A stretch of 64,000 nt of DNA from Neodontobutis hainanensis (lineage: Eukaryota; Chordata; Actinopteri; Gobiiformes; Odontobutidae): positions 1,604,001-1,668,000 of the forward strand of contig JALDNG010000004.1 of assembly GCA_024349245.1 (NCBI GenBank), read 5' to 3'. Position numbers and translations under genes: made by a program. Below are positions 15,001 through 28,100 of this stretch, piece after piece. The notes below the pieces were generated by a model. That model worked only from the letters and a program-made list of their open reading frames with translations. It made no database searches and was not told the origin of the DNA. Within the stretch, counting starts at the first letter, position 1. Every line of letters starts with the position of its first letter.

Positions 15001-18000
15001 ATGGGGCCATGATTCCCTTGAAACAGATTTGTAATCTCAGTGGGACCTTCCTGGATAAATAAAGGTTAAATTAAAAACTAAGAAAATGGAATGCCTATTT
15101 TTGTCTTTGGCTTGGCAAAACAGCAATCACATAATCCATATGTAACCCATATTTAATACAGGTATTCTGAGAATATTACCAGAATATCCTGGATTTTGCT
15201 GAGAAATGGCCACATTTTTAGTTTAGATGGAAGTGCTTATATAAGAGCTTTTAATATTTTATTATATATATATATATATGACAATAAAGACATATTCTAT
15301 TCTATTCTGTGTTCAGGTATGACACAGATGTAGAGCACAATAAATACGTATAAGTCAATTCTCAAAATAAATGCATGTAAATATCTTCTACATAATACAT
15401 TTTCTAAGCAGTTTTTAAGTAATTAGAAGCCTTATTTGTTCTTAAAAAAGTCTTTGCTGGCTCCATTCACAACCACATACTGTATAACACAAAGCTGGTG
15501 TCATGGCTCCTGTCTGCTTCTCCAAACTATGAGTGAGCTGATACTTACATACTGTACAGAATAAGTTACATATCCACACAATCTGTACTCAGAGACCCAA
15601 TTTCTTTTTAAAGAATTGTTCTGGTTAAATACGTTCTGGATGCACTGTATAGTGTGAATATTTACTATATAACTCTTCATCATTCATTGAGTCAGTATCA
15701 AGTATCTGTTAAGAATAATTTCTCTAATCAAGGCTGAGTATTTTCTTTGTCAGGTGCTCTGTCTCACCTCCACACAGAAACATAGATGATGATGAGCAGC
15801 AACAACGTCAGCGAGGACACTCCACAGCCCACGATTAGCGTCACCGATGGAAGCTGCGTCTTATCCATGTTCTGAAAGAAAAGAAATCAAACACACAAAA
15901 AAGAGACTTTTAAAGGTCAATGTTTTATTTATTTTTTGGGTCAAAGAAATCACCAGTTAAATGCATCAGAGGCCACTCTTTAACCACACAAAATCAAATG
16001 CGTAAATATCAATATATGGAACAAAGAGTCAAAATTGTCAGCATTTAAGGAAAGAAAAGGAAAAAGTGTGGCGATCAGTGCTGAGTATAGAGTTTGACAG
16101 CAGAGGAATGCAAAAGCAGGAAAAAAAGAAACTCCCTGTGGCTAAGAGCTCACCTTCTAACTGGGTCAGCTGTGGTTCAACTGCAGAGGGCTACACTTTG
16201 TCTTTGAGCCGTTTTGGAGGGTCATTTCTAAAGTGCATGATCCAGCTTTTTACTTTTTGTGCATTTAGCCTCAACTATTCAAACAAAAAGTATATTTCAT
16301 CATGCATCATCTTAGACTTAAGTAATATACATCAAAACACAAAAAATCTGGAGAGTGATGATGCTGCAATGATTACAAAAGCACAATATTGAAAAAAATA
16401 AGCAATAAACATCTGAATAATGTGATAACACTATGACCAGCAAAAGTCAGCAAAAGTCATTTCTAACATGTAAAGAAATGCAAGGCTCTGGATAATTTAA
16501 TATGTGCCCAAATCTTCCATTAAAACTACTTCTAATTACAGTCTATGCTTTTCAGATAATTCTTGTTAAGATTTCTGCAATACTGTCAAATCCAAAACCT
16601 TAACAAAATGTAAAGTTTTGATGCAAGATTTATTTGGCAGGTTATATGGGCTAACTCATGGTGGCTTCTTATTTGTAAATAGTTCCTAAGAGTAAAATGA
16701 TGACTTCAAATTGGATTGTACTCTTGCAAAGTTAAAAATAATATTCACTATACAATGCTTTTTGGACAGTAAATAGTAAGCACTGGGGTTTTGGATCATG
16801 TGCCTCTCCCCATCTAAAAAGATGCATGTAATGGCGACTCTAAATTACCAGTTTAGTAAATGAATGTGAGAGTGAAGGCTTGTCCGTCAGTGTCTAACTA
16901 ACTAACTAAAGCAGTTTGGATAGGTTCAAGCCTACTGTGAATAAATAAACAGCAGGCCCCCTGACAGATACTAAGGATTAGATTAAATTCAACTCACAGA
17001 TGATAACATTAGGAAAAGTTATTACTAGATTTAACTAAAAATGAAAAATACATGCACATTTTTGTCCATAGTACTAGCTTTATTTTTTGCCTTTATACAC
17101 TTTTGTGTGTATGCTCTGGTGTCTGATGTTATTACTAAGATTTATATTTGAAATATATAAAGAATTATAGTCTCTTTAGAGCTGGCAGCACTAGTCAGCT
17201 GACTGTATGGAGGACTGTGATAAATAAAAAATCAAATCATAAAATCACTCACCCACACCAGAGCGAGCCCAGCACAGCCTTAAGGAGCTTTGGACTCAAA
17301 TCAAATCATTTCACTACTATGGCTTTCCGTGTTTTCTTTTTTACCAAAGTGACAAGAAGCAAAATATATGAGAATAACTTCAAAGGCACAACACAAACGA
17401 TCAAAATGGTCTCCTCTGTGGCTGGAGAAAATGCTGCTTTTCATGACTCGCCTACAAGGTGACTTCAAGGTGACACAACGCAGCGAATAAACAGCCACTG
17501 ATAAGAGCTAAAACACACACACAGAAACACACACGCACACGGCTATTAGTGTGCGTCGAGTTGACTTCACATACAGCAGTTGTAGCGCTGACAGGACATG
17601 CGTTCCTTTGTTCCTGTAAAACTGGCAGCTGAATGGTTATTCCCAGGCTACAGGAGACATTGTCTGGGTTGCCATGACGATGCTAACATGGCAGCAGCTG
17701 CAGCAGATTGCATGGATGCTTAAGGACTGTATGTTCTTACTGTGCTGGCCAACATTAAACCAGTATAGCCAGTAATGTAGCAGAGTTTAAATGGCTCAGT
17801 AGTGTAACTTGGTTACGGGGAAGAGAAAAGACAAAAGTAATATGTACGGTTTTGGTTCAAGTAAAGTTCAAAACCCTGAAGCCTAGAACCAGGAAGACCA
17901 TTCAAAATAAATGCCATTTTATCAGTCCAGCTGTGATAATAGAATTATTGTTTATGATTTGCTCACAAGGTGCATGTGCTGCTTTGTGAACATCACTATG

Positions 18001-21000
18001 TTGTATCGATTATCATAACCATACATACATTGAGCTAAGATATAGTGGACTTTCTGCTCACTGTAATTGGTGTCAGCTTTTCTTGCACAGTATTTTAGCT
18101 GGATTCAAACTGGAATGTCAAGACAACATAAGCATAAGCTAGTTCTGCTAAATGGTAACACTGACAAGATTGAAGGCAATTGTGCATCAGTGACAATGTT
18201 TTACACATGGATATTAAATATTGAACATTTGAGAATTCATAGGATTTGCTACAGAAGACTTAACGCAGCGGTCCAACATTCCCATCCTCATAGAACATAC
18301 AGGCAATTATTGTTAACCTGGCGAACCATCCTGATTTGTTTTCTGGGAAATATAAAATTGGTCTGATCTCCTTTCGTTTAAGTGATGGCCTCTGGGGGAA
18401 ATAATTAGATATTAGATTAGAAAGGCATGCAACCAAACAGAGAAACAAAGCCTCTCACAAAGCCCATCTCATTTTTAACTTTGCCAAAATGTTTACATTA
18501 AACCCATCTAGCTGAAAATCACAAAACCCCAGTTCAAACATGGCTGACCCTTGGCTAAAGTTGCTCATTTAATGCATGTAATATATTCCCTTTGTTGTGC
18601 AACTATAAAGCCTGCTCAGTACCAACTTTGCATTTACATGTTGAACATCATCAGCTTATATATTAAAGCCACCGTGTGAACACTAATGTTAGTCTAAATT
18701 TCATTTGTCGTAATCTTCTTGTCTTTTACAGAACGGCAGATGCTGAGAGCTAAGTTGAGGTAAGGGGACAGTAAATTTACCTTGTGTTGGTAATGAACAT
18801 GAAAGAGACCAGAACATGTGGGACTCACTATCCCCCTCCTTTTTTTCTCTCTCAGAAGATAATTGGCTGAGTTTATAGCCTGTCTTGTCTTCAGGTTTGA
18901 TGTGTGTGTCGGGGCCAAGTTAATTAAATCCCTCTGATTAATCTGCACTGCAGTGAGTTCCTTCTCTAACAGCAAACGGGGGGTACAAAAAGATTACGAG
19001 TGCAGTGAATTGGAAAGGCGTCTGCTGAGAAAGACAAACTTTCACTTCCCCCTCAGCCAATGGTAGAGCATGGCACAAGTCGCATGCTGAGCCCAAATAT
19101 TAAGAGTTACCACGTAAAAATAAAAGGAGCAGACATAATATTTTCACATCAAGTGCCACCGCTGAGCAGATGCATCTTTGTTAAATATCATTCATTTGAA
19201 TCCACAAGGTATAACTACAGCAACACAAAATAACTCATATTTGTTCAATCAAATTTGTATAAAAAAAGATGACTACTGTGATGACCCATCAAAGCAGTAT
19301 TGTCCATTTTACTGATATTGGAGCATAGTTAAAAGAGTGAGCTTCTCCTCTAGCAGTGCTCAGTTTGTTCACTGTAGGCAGCTGCAGAATGAACAGGAAG
19401 TAACTGAACTACCACTGGGATCTATGAAGCTTTAAATAGATATTTGTGCAAAAATAAGACTAAACTAAAGAGTGTTATCCAACTATTTACAGCATTTTAC
19501 AAAATGCTCTTTCAAATTATCAGTAACAAATCAACAAAACTCTTACTACTTAAGTTCCGGTAACATTCCTGCCGAGCAACCTAGGCTACATCTGCAATTA
19601 TTTAGTTGTCTCTATTACATTTTTGCAGCTTTTGGTTTATCTTGAGGTAGCGACAATACTAGTCCTGCACTAAACAATCTAAAGCTGAGATTTGAATTGG
19701 TAAAATAAAAGACTGCAAAACTGTGTTCTGATCAGATTCGCTTTAAAAATGCTTGTTGCCAGTTTTGTTTTAATGCTTGCCTATTTCTGGAGGAAACTGA
19801 TACGACTGTATTGAGATCTACATTAGAAATATCAGCATAAACGCTAGAGATTGTTTTTTTTCCCCACATAGTAAGGACACAATTTCAAAGAAACCCAAAT
19901 AGTATATGATTGCAGAACGGCAATAACCTGCCTCCTGCTGCCACACCACTGGACACACCGAGCCGGTAAGGCCAGGGTTCGGACCGTGAATACTTTGCTG
20001 GCAGCAGGTCAAGATTGATTTTTGCGCGTTTGTAAACTCATAAATCTCACGAGAATCGAGCTGCAGCGTGAGGTTAGAAAGGTAACACTAAACGGCCAAA
20101 GCACGCTTTCATACAATTCACTACATCATCGTGACATTAATGACACTGAAGATTTAGAAAGACACAAGTAAGATGCACAGTATGGCAACTATTGTAAATC
20201 ACAGAGCAAGCAATATTTTTGTAGATATTAGCAGCAGCTCAGTGTCTTTCTCAGTAAAACATATTTGAGTAATATTTTCTTGCAAAAGGAAAAGCATTTC
20301 AATATTGATGCATATTCCTAACAGTTACATTGAATAATATATCTTATAAAGAATACAAAAACATGGTTTAGAGACGGTAAGTGCATCTCTACTACACAGA
20401 CCTACTAAAGCAAGGGCTATATAAAGTACATCTATTCTTCCATACATCTCAGCAGTGGTCATATCACATGGGACAGCTTCATCTGTTAATGCGCTCCATA
20501 GATATTTTTAGTGTCCGTTTGTAGATGAGCGGGCTAACACAGCTGCTGATATCTGCTAGCGTTCATTTGCCATAAAGCCTTGTGAACATTGGTCTTGTTT
20601 ACCGAGTTGTCACTTGGAGAATGTGGGCTAATCAGCACAAGCTTACACAGATTTACCAAGGCTTAAAATGACAGAACCCCACAGGTGAGACTGTTTCCAT
20701 TCATCCCATCTCACCCAATCACACAGTGGGTCCAACTGATATTAAACTCTTCAGATTTGGAAGCTTTTGCCTTTGACTTTGGTTCATTTCTTTTCTCGTT
20801 TTTCCCTTCTAAAAGCCCGCAGCAAAGTTGGACTGAGCAAAATAGACACGAGAGGTGGCAGCAAGAGAGTAAATGTTGTAGTAGGCACAGAAAAAGAAAA
20901 CTAAAATACAGCATCAGAGCATGAACGAGCGCCTGCTGAAATGACTGAGGGCCAGAAAAGAGAGGGATGGGGGGAAGAGGGAGGGTAAAATGAGCTTGCC

Positions 21001-24000
21001 GTGTTTGTCATGCTGTGGCTGTAGGAGGCTAGATGCAGACAGAGAGGCAGGGCCATTTAGAAGCTACTATGCGTTGCAGTAGGAATAATTAGCATTGCAG
21101 CAGGGGTGTCTCACAAAATTCAAGAATGTGGGGGATGGTAGACTGAGAGGCCTTCCCCACAGATTCTGGAATAGGTACACAGGCAAACCGTTTAGCTTTA
21201 GCTCAGGGCTATGACAAAGCAGTGAGCAGTGTCATGGGCACAGGTGGAGGCAGGCTGCAGGCAGGACAGCAAACGGATGAGGCCAGTAGGTTACTGTTCA
21301 CTCATATTTAATCTACACATAATCAGTGTCAGCTAAAACACTCAAGTCAAACAGTGAAACAGACCTCAAAAGTCACGTCAGATGTAAAATCAAAGTGCAT
21401 TTTTCGCTGGGTAAATAAAACCACTAAAATCAAAAAGCTATACTGTGATGGCAGCACGAATGCACTGAGAAATTGTGAAACAACTGCATGTCGGTGGTGT
21501 GAAAGCTTTGTAGTGCAGGGACAGATCACTTCATTTTGCTTGATTTGTATCTTCAAAGTCAAAAACACCTACGTCTTTTCCAAAACCACTTTAATCGAAG
21601 TTTTCAAACCTTGTTTCACAAAGTAAACAATCAAAAATGTTCAGGGACGTACCAACATTAACAACTTATTGTCAAACCTAACCAAACAAAACAACCAACA
21701 AGTCAATAATACATACACCTGGGAGCATAGAAGCCAGACAAAACACATTCCTATGTAAAATGTCACCAGACCTTCAATGAAATGAAACAAAAGCTGCTGG
21801 GTGGCATGATTATCTCAGTGTGATTTTGACCCAGTGAAGTTCACAATTGAATGGCCAGAAATGTAAGCTGGAACTGTTTATCTACCTCTGCATCAGCTTT
21901 GAGTGTGGACAACGTCAAATGCTTATCATTTAATTGATCACTTAGCCTCTTATTACTGACTGCTTGGAAACAATGAGATGTTCTGCCCATAGCCCAGTTA
22001 TTGCAACTAAATAAAAGGTTCTGGATTGCTCAAACTATTTTTTTTATATGTAACAGCAATGTGATAATCCGAGCTGAGCATCTTGACAGAAAGCAACAAA
22101 CATGGATACTTCCAATCATAATGAAATCCTAAGAATTGTCTTTATGGTACAGAAATACAACTGTAAATAAGGGCCTCACACATACAGCACTAGATCCATA
22201 GAAAGCAGTGTTCCTGGCTAGCCTTTCCTCTGGAGCATGCAGACAGCAGGATGAACAGCATCAGACCTCCTATGTCTTTAAGGAAGCCTGGGTGCACATG
22301 CTGTTTCCAGGGGAACTAGTGAACAAACTGCTTCTGAGGCAATTTCCAGTCTAATAATAAACTAATCACGCTGATTGAAAATTCCCCACAAAGACACTGC
22401 CCTTTTCCCAAAGAAACTGGGCCACGTTTGAGTCATCAGTCCTTCGTGCAAACATCCATTCCATCCATTACCACATACCCTTACTGCCCTACACTGCTGT
22501 GCCAATACAGTATCTCCAGATGTTATTAAGGTGCTTTTTTTCCTTCCATCGTTATCATGCACAGCAGAAGGCTACCTTCTCCACTGGGCCTGGTAACCAT
22601 GGAGACAGCAGTGACAGTCAAATATGTTAAAATATGCTAATATAAATATCAATTACAGCACTGCTAAGGGAAATTAAAAGGGGTAGTTGATTCATGCAGT
22701 TATAATTATTATTATTTCAATCGCAATTTAGTTAAACGTGATTAAATCCACAGAGTCGTTCTATCAGTGGCTACATCTGGGAGCTTATTAGCTATAGCCA
22801 GGTTAGCAGCCTTTCACTGCTGTATGCACATTCCTTTTGCAAACATCTCTTTTGCTTTCTAAAATCCCCGTTTTTACAGCTTAATAACCTTTAGCGGCAT
22901 GCTTTTGACATGTTTGAGGCAACGCGAGGGGAGGGTGCGCAGAGAGAGGGAGGATCTGTTGATATGTAATGACAATGACGCCCTTTAGAAGGAAAAAAGC
23001 TGATGCATTCACACAAAATACCACCAAAACACACCGTCTCCAGTAGCTTCAAAGTCAAGCAAGTGAAGGCTGCTTGTAGGGACTTACCATTTCGGGATTT
23101 AGCCGCGCTAAAATGGCGAAGGTGGATAGTCTGTCACACACGCATTTGGTTCTGAATGAGTCGACTAGCACGGTTTTGCAGCCTCTCGGAGACCAGGAGC
23201 CCAGCACAGAGGAGCTGCACGGAGAAAACACACACACACACACACACGTTGAATAAAGGCACAGCTCCAGTCAAAGAAAAAACAGACACAGCGGTGCAAA
23301 TCCCTGCAGCGCGTTTATCCAGTTTACATGTTTGGGTTTGGTGCCGGGCGCAGCGAATGAAGCGAAGAGCAAAGCGGAGGGACGCGCTGCTGCAAGGTCT
23401 GCCTGCCCTGCACACACCGCACCGAGCAGCCCCGAACCTCATACATTATCTAAGCTCAGACAATCAGCAAATAATATGAACAAACTATTATTATTATGAT
23501 TATTATTATTATTGTGTATTATGCTATTAGGTAAAAACTGATATATAGGCTTATTTATAATTTGTTTACGATTGCCTACATGGGTTAAAGGGTTAAAACA
23601 GAGCACAGTAAGCTATGTCATAGTCTAAAAGGTGGCAGAGAAACTTTTCTTGTCCAAAACAAGTCTACTCTTATCGTTTGAGAGTTTAACCAAGGTTCAA
23701 GGAAACACATTCAAATAATTAGACAGACATTGACACATTCTTTAGAAAAGCTGTGATTGTCAACAGAAACAACAAAAAAATGACACAAACTGGTGAGTGT
23801 GAAAAGCTGACGATGAAACACATGGAGAAGTCTGTGTGCTTTGATCCACATTTTGCAAAGCACTGAGGTTCAAAAGTCGGACCGGTCTGTCTGCACTTGT
23901 TACTAATCAATGTGTGGCCTGCAGTGCACCTGTTGGGATTATTGACTCAGTGACACATTCACAGTTTGTTCATGTTTATTGTGATAAATGTGGAAAAACT

Positions 24001-25085
24001 TCCAGACCCATGATGTTTTTTTAGTTGCATTTCCATCATATAGGCTTATTTTACACAAGATAGCAAAATCATTTTTCAAATTCACCTTACAACAGCCTTA
24101 TAACATAGCCGTACTTGAAAAAGTTGAAGATTATCTGGTAACCTTGGCACCTGTGATTCTTTTTTGCTGCTTTTTGTTCACTGGAGCCCATGGAAGATGC
24201 AGTACATCCTGGACAATCACCCGTCATTTAAGGGGCTATACACTCACAATCACAGTCATTCACTATGGGCAATTTAGATTGACCAATTCTACACATGTCT
24301 TTGGACAGTGGGTGTCCAGACAGAACCCACAAAAGCATTTAGAAGGACAGTGGCACCTGTTAGTGGGTGTTTTCAACTCAACACTTTGTCCATAAATATG
24401 GCAAGGTTGCAACCCCCCAAATGGTTGAGCTTAAATGGTGCAATCAAGTTCATACACTATACAAGTACAAAGTAAATTGTTTTTTGGGGGGTCAGGTTTT
24501 GATAATGATCATTTTAACCAGAAACTCCAAAATAGAACTGAGTTTCCCCTCAATAAAGTTTTCTTAACAGTTATTTTTGTGTTGCAGTGCTCACAAATTA
24601 GGGAAACAAAAACCTCTTCAACAATGCTGTTTCCATAGTAACCTTCAATCACATATGCTATGGGAGAATAGTGGTTTTGTCCTGAGGACCACAGGTGTAA
24701 TTAAGTCTTTCATCTGCATTCAGTTCAGGTGTCGGACTTCCGGCGCTCTATTATTGTGCATGTCTGCTCACAGCAATAGCTACTGAGCCAATAAAGTGGA
24801 ACAGAGTCAACATCACTGCTGTTCACTCCACCTGTGTCTGGGATTTAGGACAATAACCGTATTTTACTCCTGTACAATGCAGCTTTGTAGTAGCTGAAAA
24901 ATCCTTTTAGACTAGTGTAGAAAGCACAGTGCAATGCAATGACTTTGACAGCTGAGAAAATGTCCCTCACAGGGTTTACAGACGGCTATTTGAAGGCACT
25001 TTTGCAAATGTTAAAATGGTTGAGGTGAGTGTCAGACAAAGGGCAATAAAAACAGCAGCTTCTGAGTTAGTAAACTAGTTTTGTG

Positions 25086-25159
<74 letters not shown>

Positions 25160-28100
25160 CACAATATGAGGTAAGACAAAAAAGTTAATGTGTGGTCATC
25201 AGTACCACAATATTTGCTTTCATTGAGAAAAAAAATGGTGTAATCGACTTGCTTTATGAAGGTCCAGATTTGATAATGTGGCAACTCTGGCCACCATTCA
25301 ACAAACCATCCACTCGACTGTCTTCTGACGCAGATTGGACGTTACACGTTGTTTTGTTCACAGACATTTTAAGCAAAAAAGCCAGATTGATAAGAATGTT
25401 CATTGGAGCAATTTCTATTATCAAAAGACAGCAACAGGCGACAGATTTGAAACCTTCCCAAAAAGACATTTCCATTCACTTGATTGACTTGAATTTACAT
25501 TGACTTGGTTTTGAGTCAGACTTTTACTGTGGCCATACAATCCCAATTAATTTGTCAGACACTGACAATGGGAAGCACTTAAAATGTCAGTCATCGCTGT
25601 GCATGTTTTGAAATGAGTTTAGAAGAAACTATAGACATTCTACTGAGAAGTGTAGGACTGTATTTATGTACTTTTGATAACTGTATTTCACATTGTCTGA
25701 GTTGCCCATTCTTTGGTGATGCTGGACGTAAAAACTCCATCTGTAGAAACCCCTAATCCTTTAAACAATCAAAGAAAAAGGTCTTACATTTCCAACACTT
25801 TTTCAAGTAATTATTGTTGTTGCCAAGACGGTTTTTAATTGTTTTTAACATTTCTGTCTTTTCTTGGACTTAAACTCACGTTGACAAGTGTTGGAGATTG
25901 AAGTCTCAGGATTTAATATTCAAGATCAGCCATTTCTTCACATCATTCCTATAATGAGATGATAACTTATTTTTAGTCATCTTCATGTCATTTCTTATTT
26001 TTTTTCTTTTACCAAATGCTCATCCCTCCATGAGTTTGGACTAAGTCCTAGACTAGACATACTAGTGTTGGCCTTCATTTTTTTGTCCCAAGTATTGGTC
26101 TATCTTGGTCTTGATATACTCTGCGGCCATAACTTGGTCACATTCATATAAGTTGCCTTTGTCCTCTGTCAACTCAAATCACATTTTAAATTGTATCAGC
26201 TCCTATTTAAGTTATGTATTAAGAGTAATATTAATATGATTGACTGCAAACACACAAAAAAGTTTTGGTAACCAAAGTATTTTGTAGTGTATAGACTGCA
26301 GTATATGAAGTGTCGTGACTGAATCAAAGATGGCTGGCATTTGCAGGAAATTCAAGCACATTCACAAGGGCTTTGTGCCTGCAGAGTTGTATTTTCTCCA
26401 TTGCCCAATTGTGCAACAACCTAGAGGCTCACTGTACTGCAGACTTGACAATGTTGACAAAGTAAATGATTTGGCAGAACCCCTGGAAGCTGTAGGTTCC
26501 CTACTTTTTGGACAGTTTGTAACATTTTTGGGACACATGGTTGTACATCTCGTCGTTACTCTTACCTCCAGCTAAGCATCCACTATACCAGATTTATTAT
26601 CCATTGAAATGAGCAGTAGCTTCTATAACATATTTGATAAGTTAAAGCTGTGTTAACATGTCACCAGTCAGTTAAAGAGTGGCTAGACTGTACTCACACC
26701 TTCCCTATATTACCACATACACACAAAAAAAGCTCATCTTAGGATCTCATAGATTCATGTCCAGAAAAAGTCCACACTCTGTGTTTGTTCGTATGAAATT
26801 GGGCTCGTGGGCTGAAGTGCATGTGCTGTTTTTGTGAGTGTGTGAGTTAGCCCCAGGAGGTGGCTCAGTGCTGACATTAGCACATCCCCACTAACAGAAA
26901 TCTAATATATTACAACTTAGTGCAGTTTCTCTGTATGGCTGAAGTGATTAGGCCCCTCTGTGAACCACACAATGGCTCACAGACGGCCTTGCCCCAGAAT
27001 CTAATTGGATAATTTAGGTGCTAGACCATCATCCCCACATGGAAGAATGTCCTCGGCCAAGAGCAAGCCACATGGAGCAAACACACTCTGCCAGCACAAG
27101 GGAAAACCCCTAAAAATGGACTCAGAACAGACACACAAGTCCTGGTGCCATCAGCTTTTATCTGTGGGAGACTGGACTACATTAAAATTATAATATTTGT
27201 AACATACTGCATTAATAAACTTAATTATGTTCTATCGAACCCTATAGAGTCAAAACACATTTAGCTTGTTTGACCAGTTTTATACAGTTTAGTTTGTATA
27301 TTTATTTTATTCATTTAAAAACAGTATATATCACATTTTAATTTCCAAGAAAATGTTCTTTATGAACACACATCTGATTGTCCCAAAGCGTTAAAATGCC
27401 ATTATCTACAATGTTAGGAGAGGGTCCAAAAATTTTAGCCCTGTCCATCTCACATTGTCAGTCCAGACAAAAAAGGGACTAATATATCGTTACCATAAAA
27501 CAATGTTCAAAATATTATATGTGCATGTGTATATAAAAGATCATATGTAAATGTATTGATTGAAATAATAAGACTAAGCGAGTATTTGATCAACACTGGG
27601 AGACTGTAAATCCCACATTGATTTTTTGATTTTCATTGTGAGCAAATGAGATGTTAAGTAACCTGTTGGATCTATGTTCTTCGGAGTTAACTGTGCTAAC
27701 TCTGAGGCCTGTTCCCTTTAGGCGGCCTCTATTAAAAAGTGCTTGTAAACAAACACAGGCTCCTGCCTGCTAAAACTCTCCTTTTCATGTATCATCTCAT
27801 ATTGTAACTGATAGAAACTGAAGTCTGCGATGGTCAGCGCTGACACCTTTGATAAATACAGGCAGCTCCTTAAACTGAGCGAGACAGCGGAGGTGATTTG
27901 TATGATCAGAAGCAGCTAGTTCCTGGCCGCTGTCTGGTAAACAATGTCTCGCTTATGTTCTGAAACCTCTCTTTGACTTTCCTGCCATCACTGATAAAAG
28001 TTTTACACTCAGTATAGGAGTCGGTTTGTTTTTGCACGCAGAGAACCAATTATGAACAAACTCGCCAGCAGGAGCGCTAACATAATTTAACGGGCTTTTC

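Larger units (their letters stand above)
13329..15767 (-). other. Short introns of the 7TM region
   Basis: Introns 13329-13755, 13826-14172, 14324-14405 (82 bp, the shortest in the window) and 14509-15767. The last carries the full-length SINE and the (TATTC)n tail. Nothing else was recognised. Confidence 0.8.

Noticed and set aside
26315..26575. 86-codon plus-strand open frame
   Set aside because: No family recognised, no splice context, and sequence around it is intronic in character.
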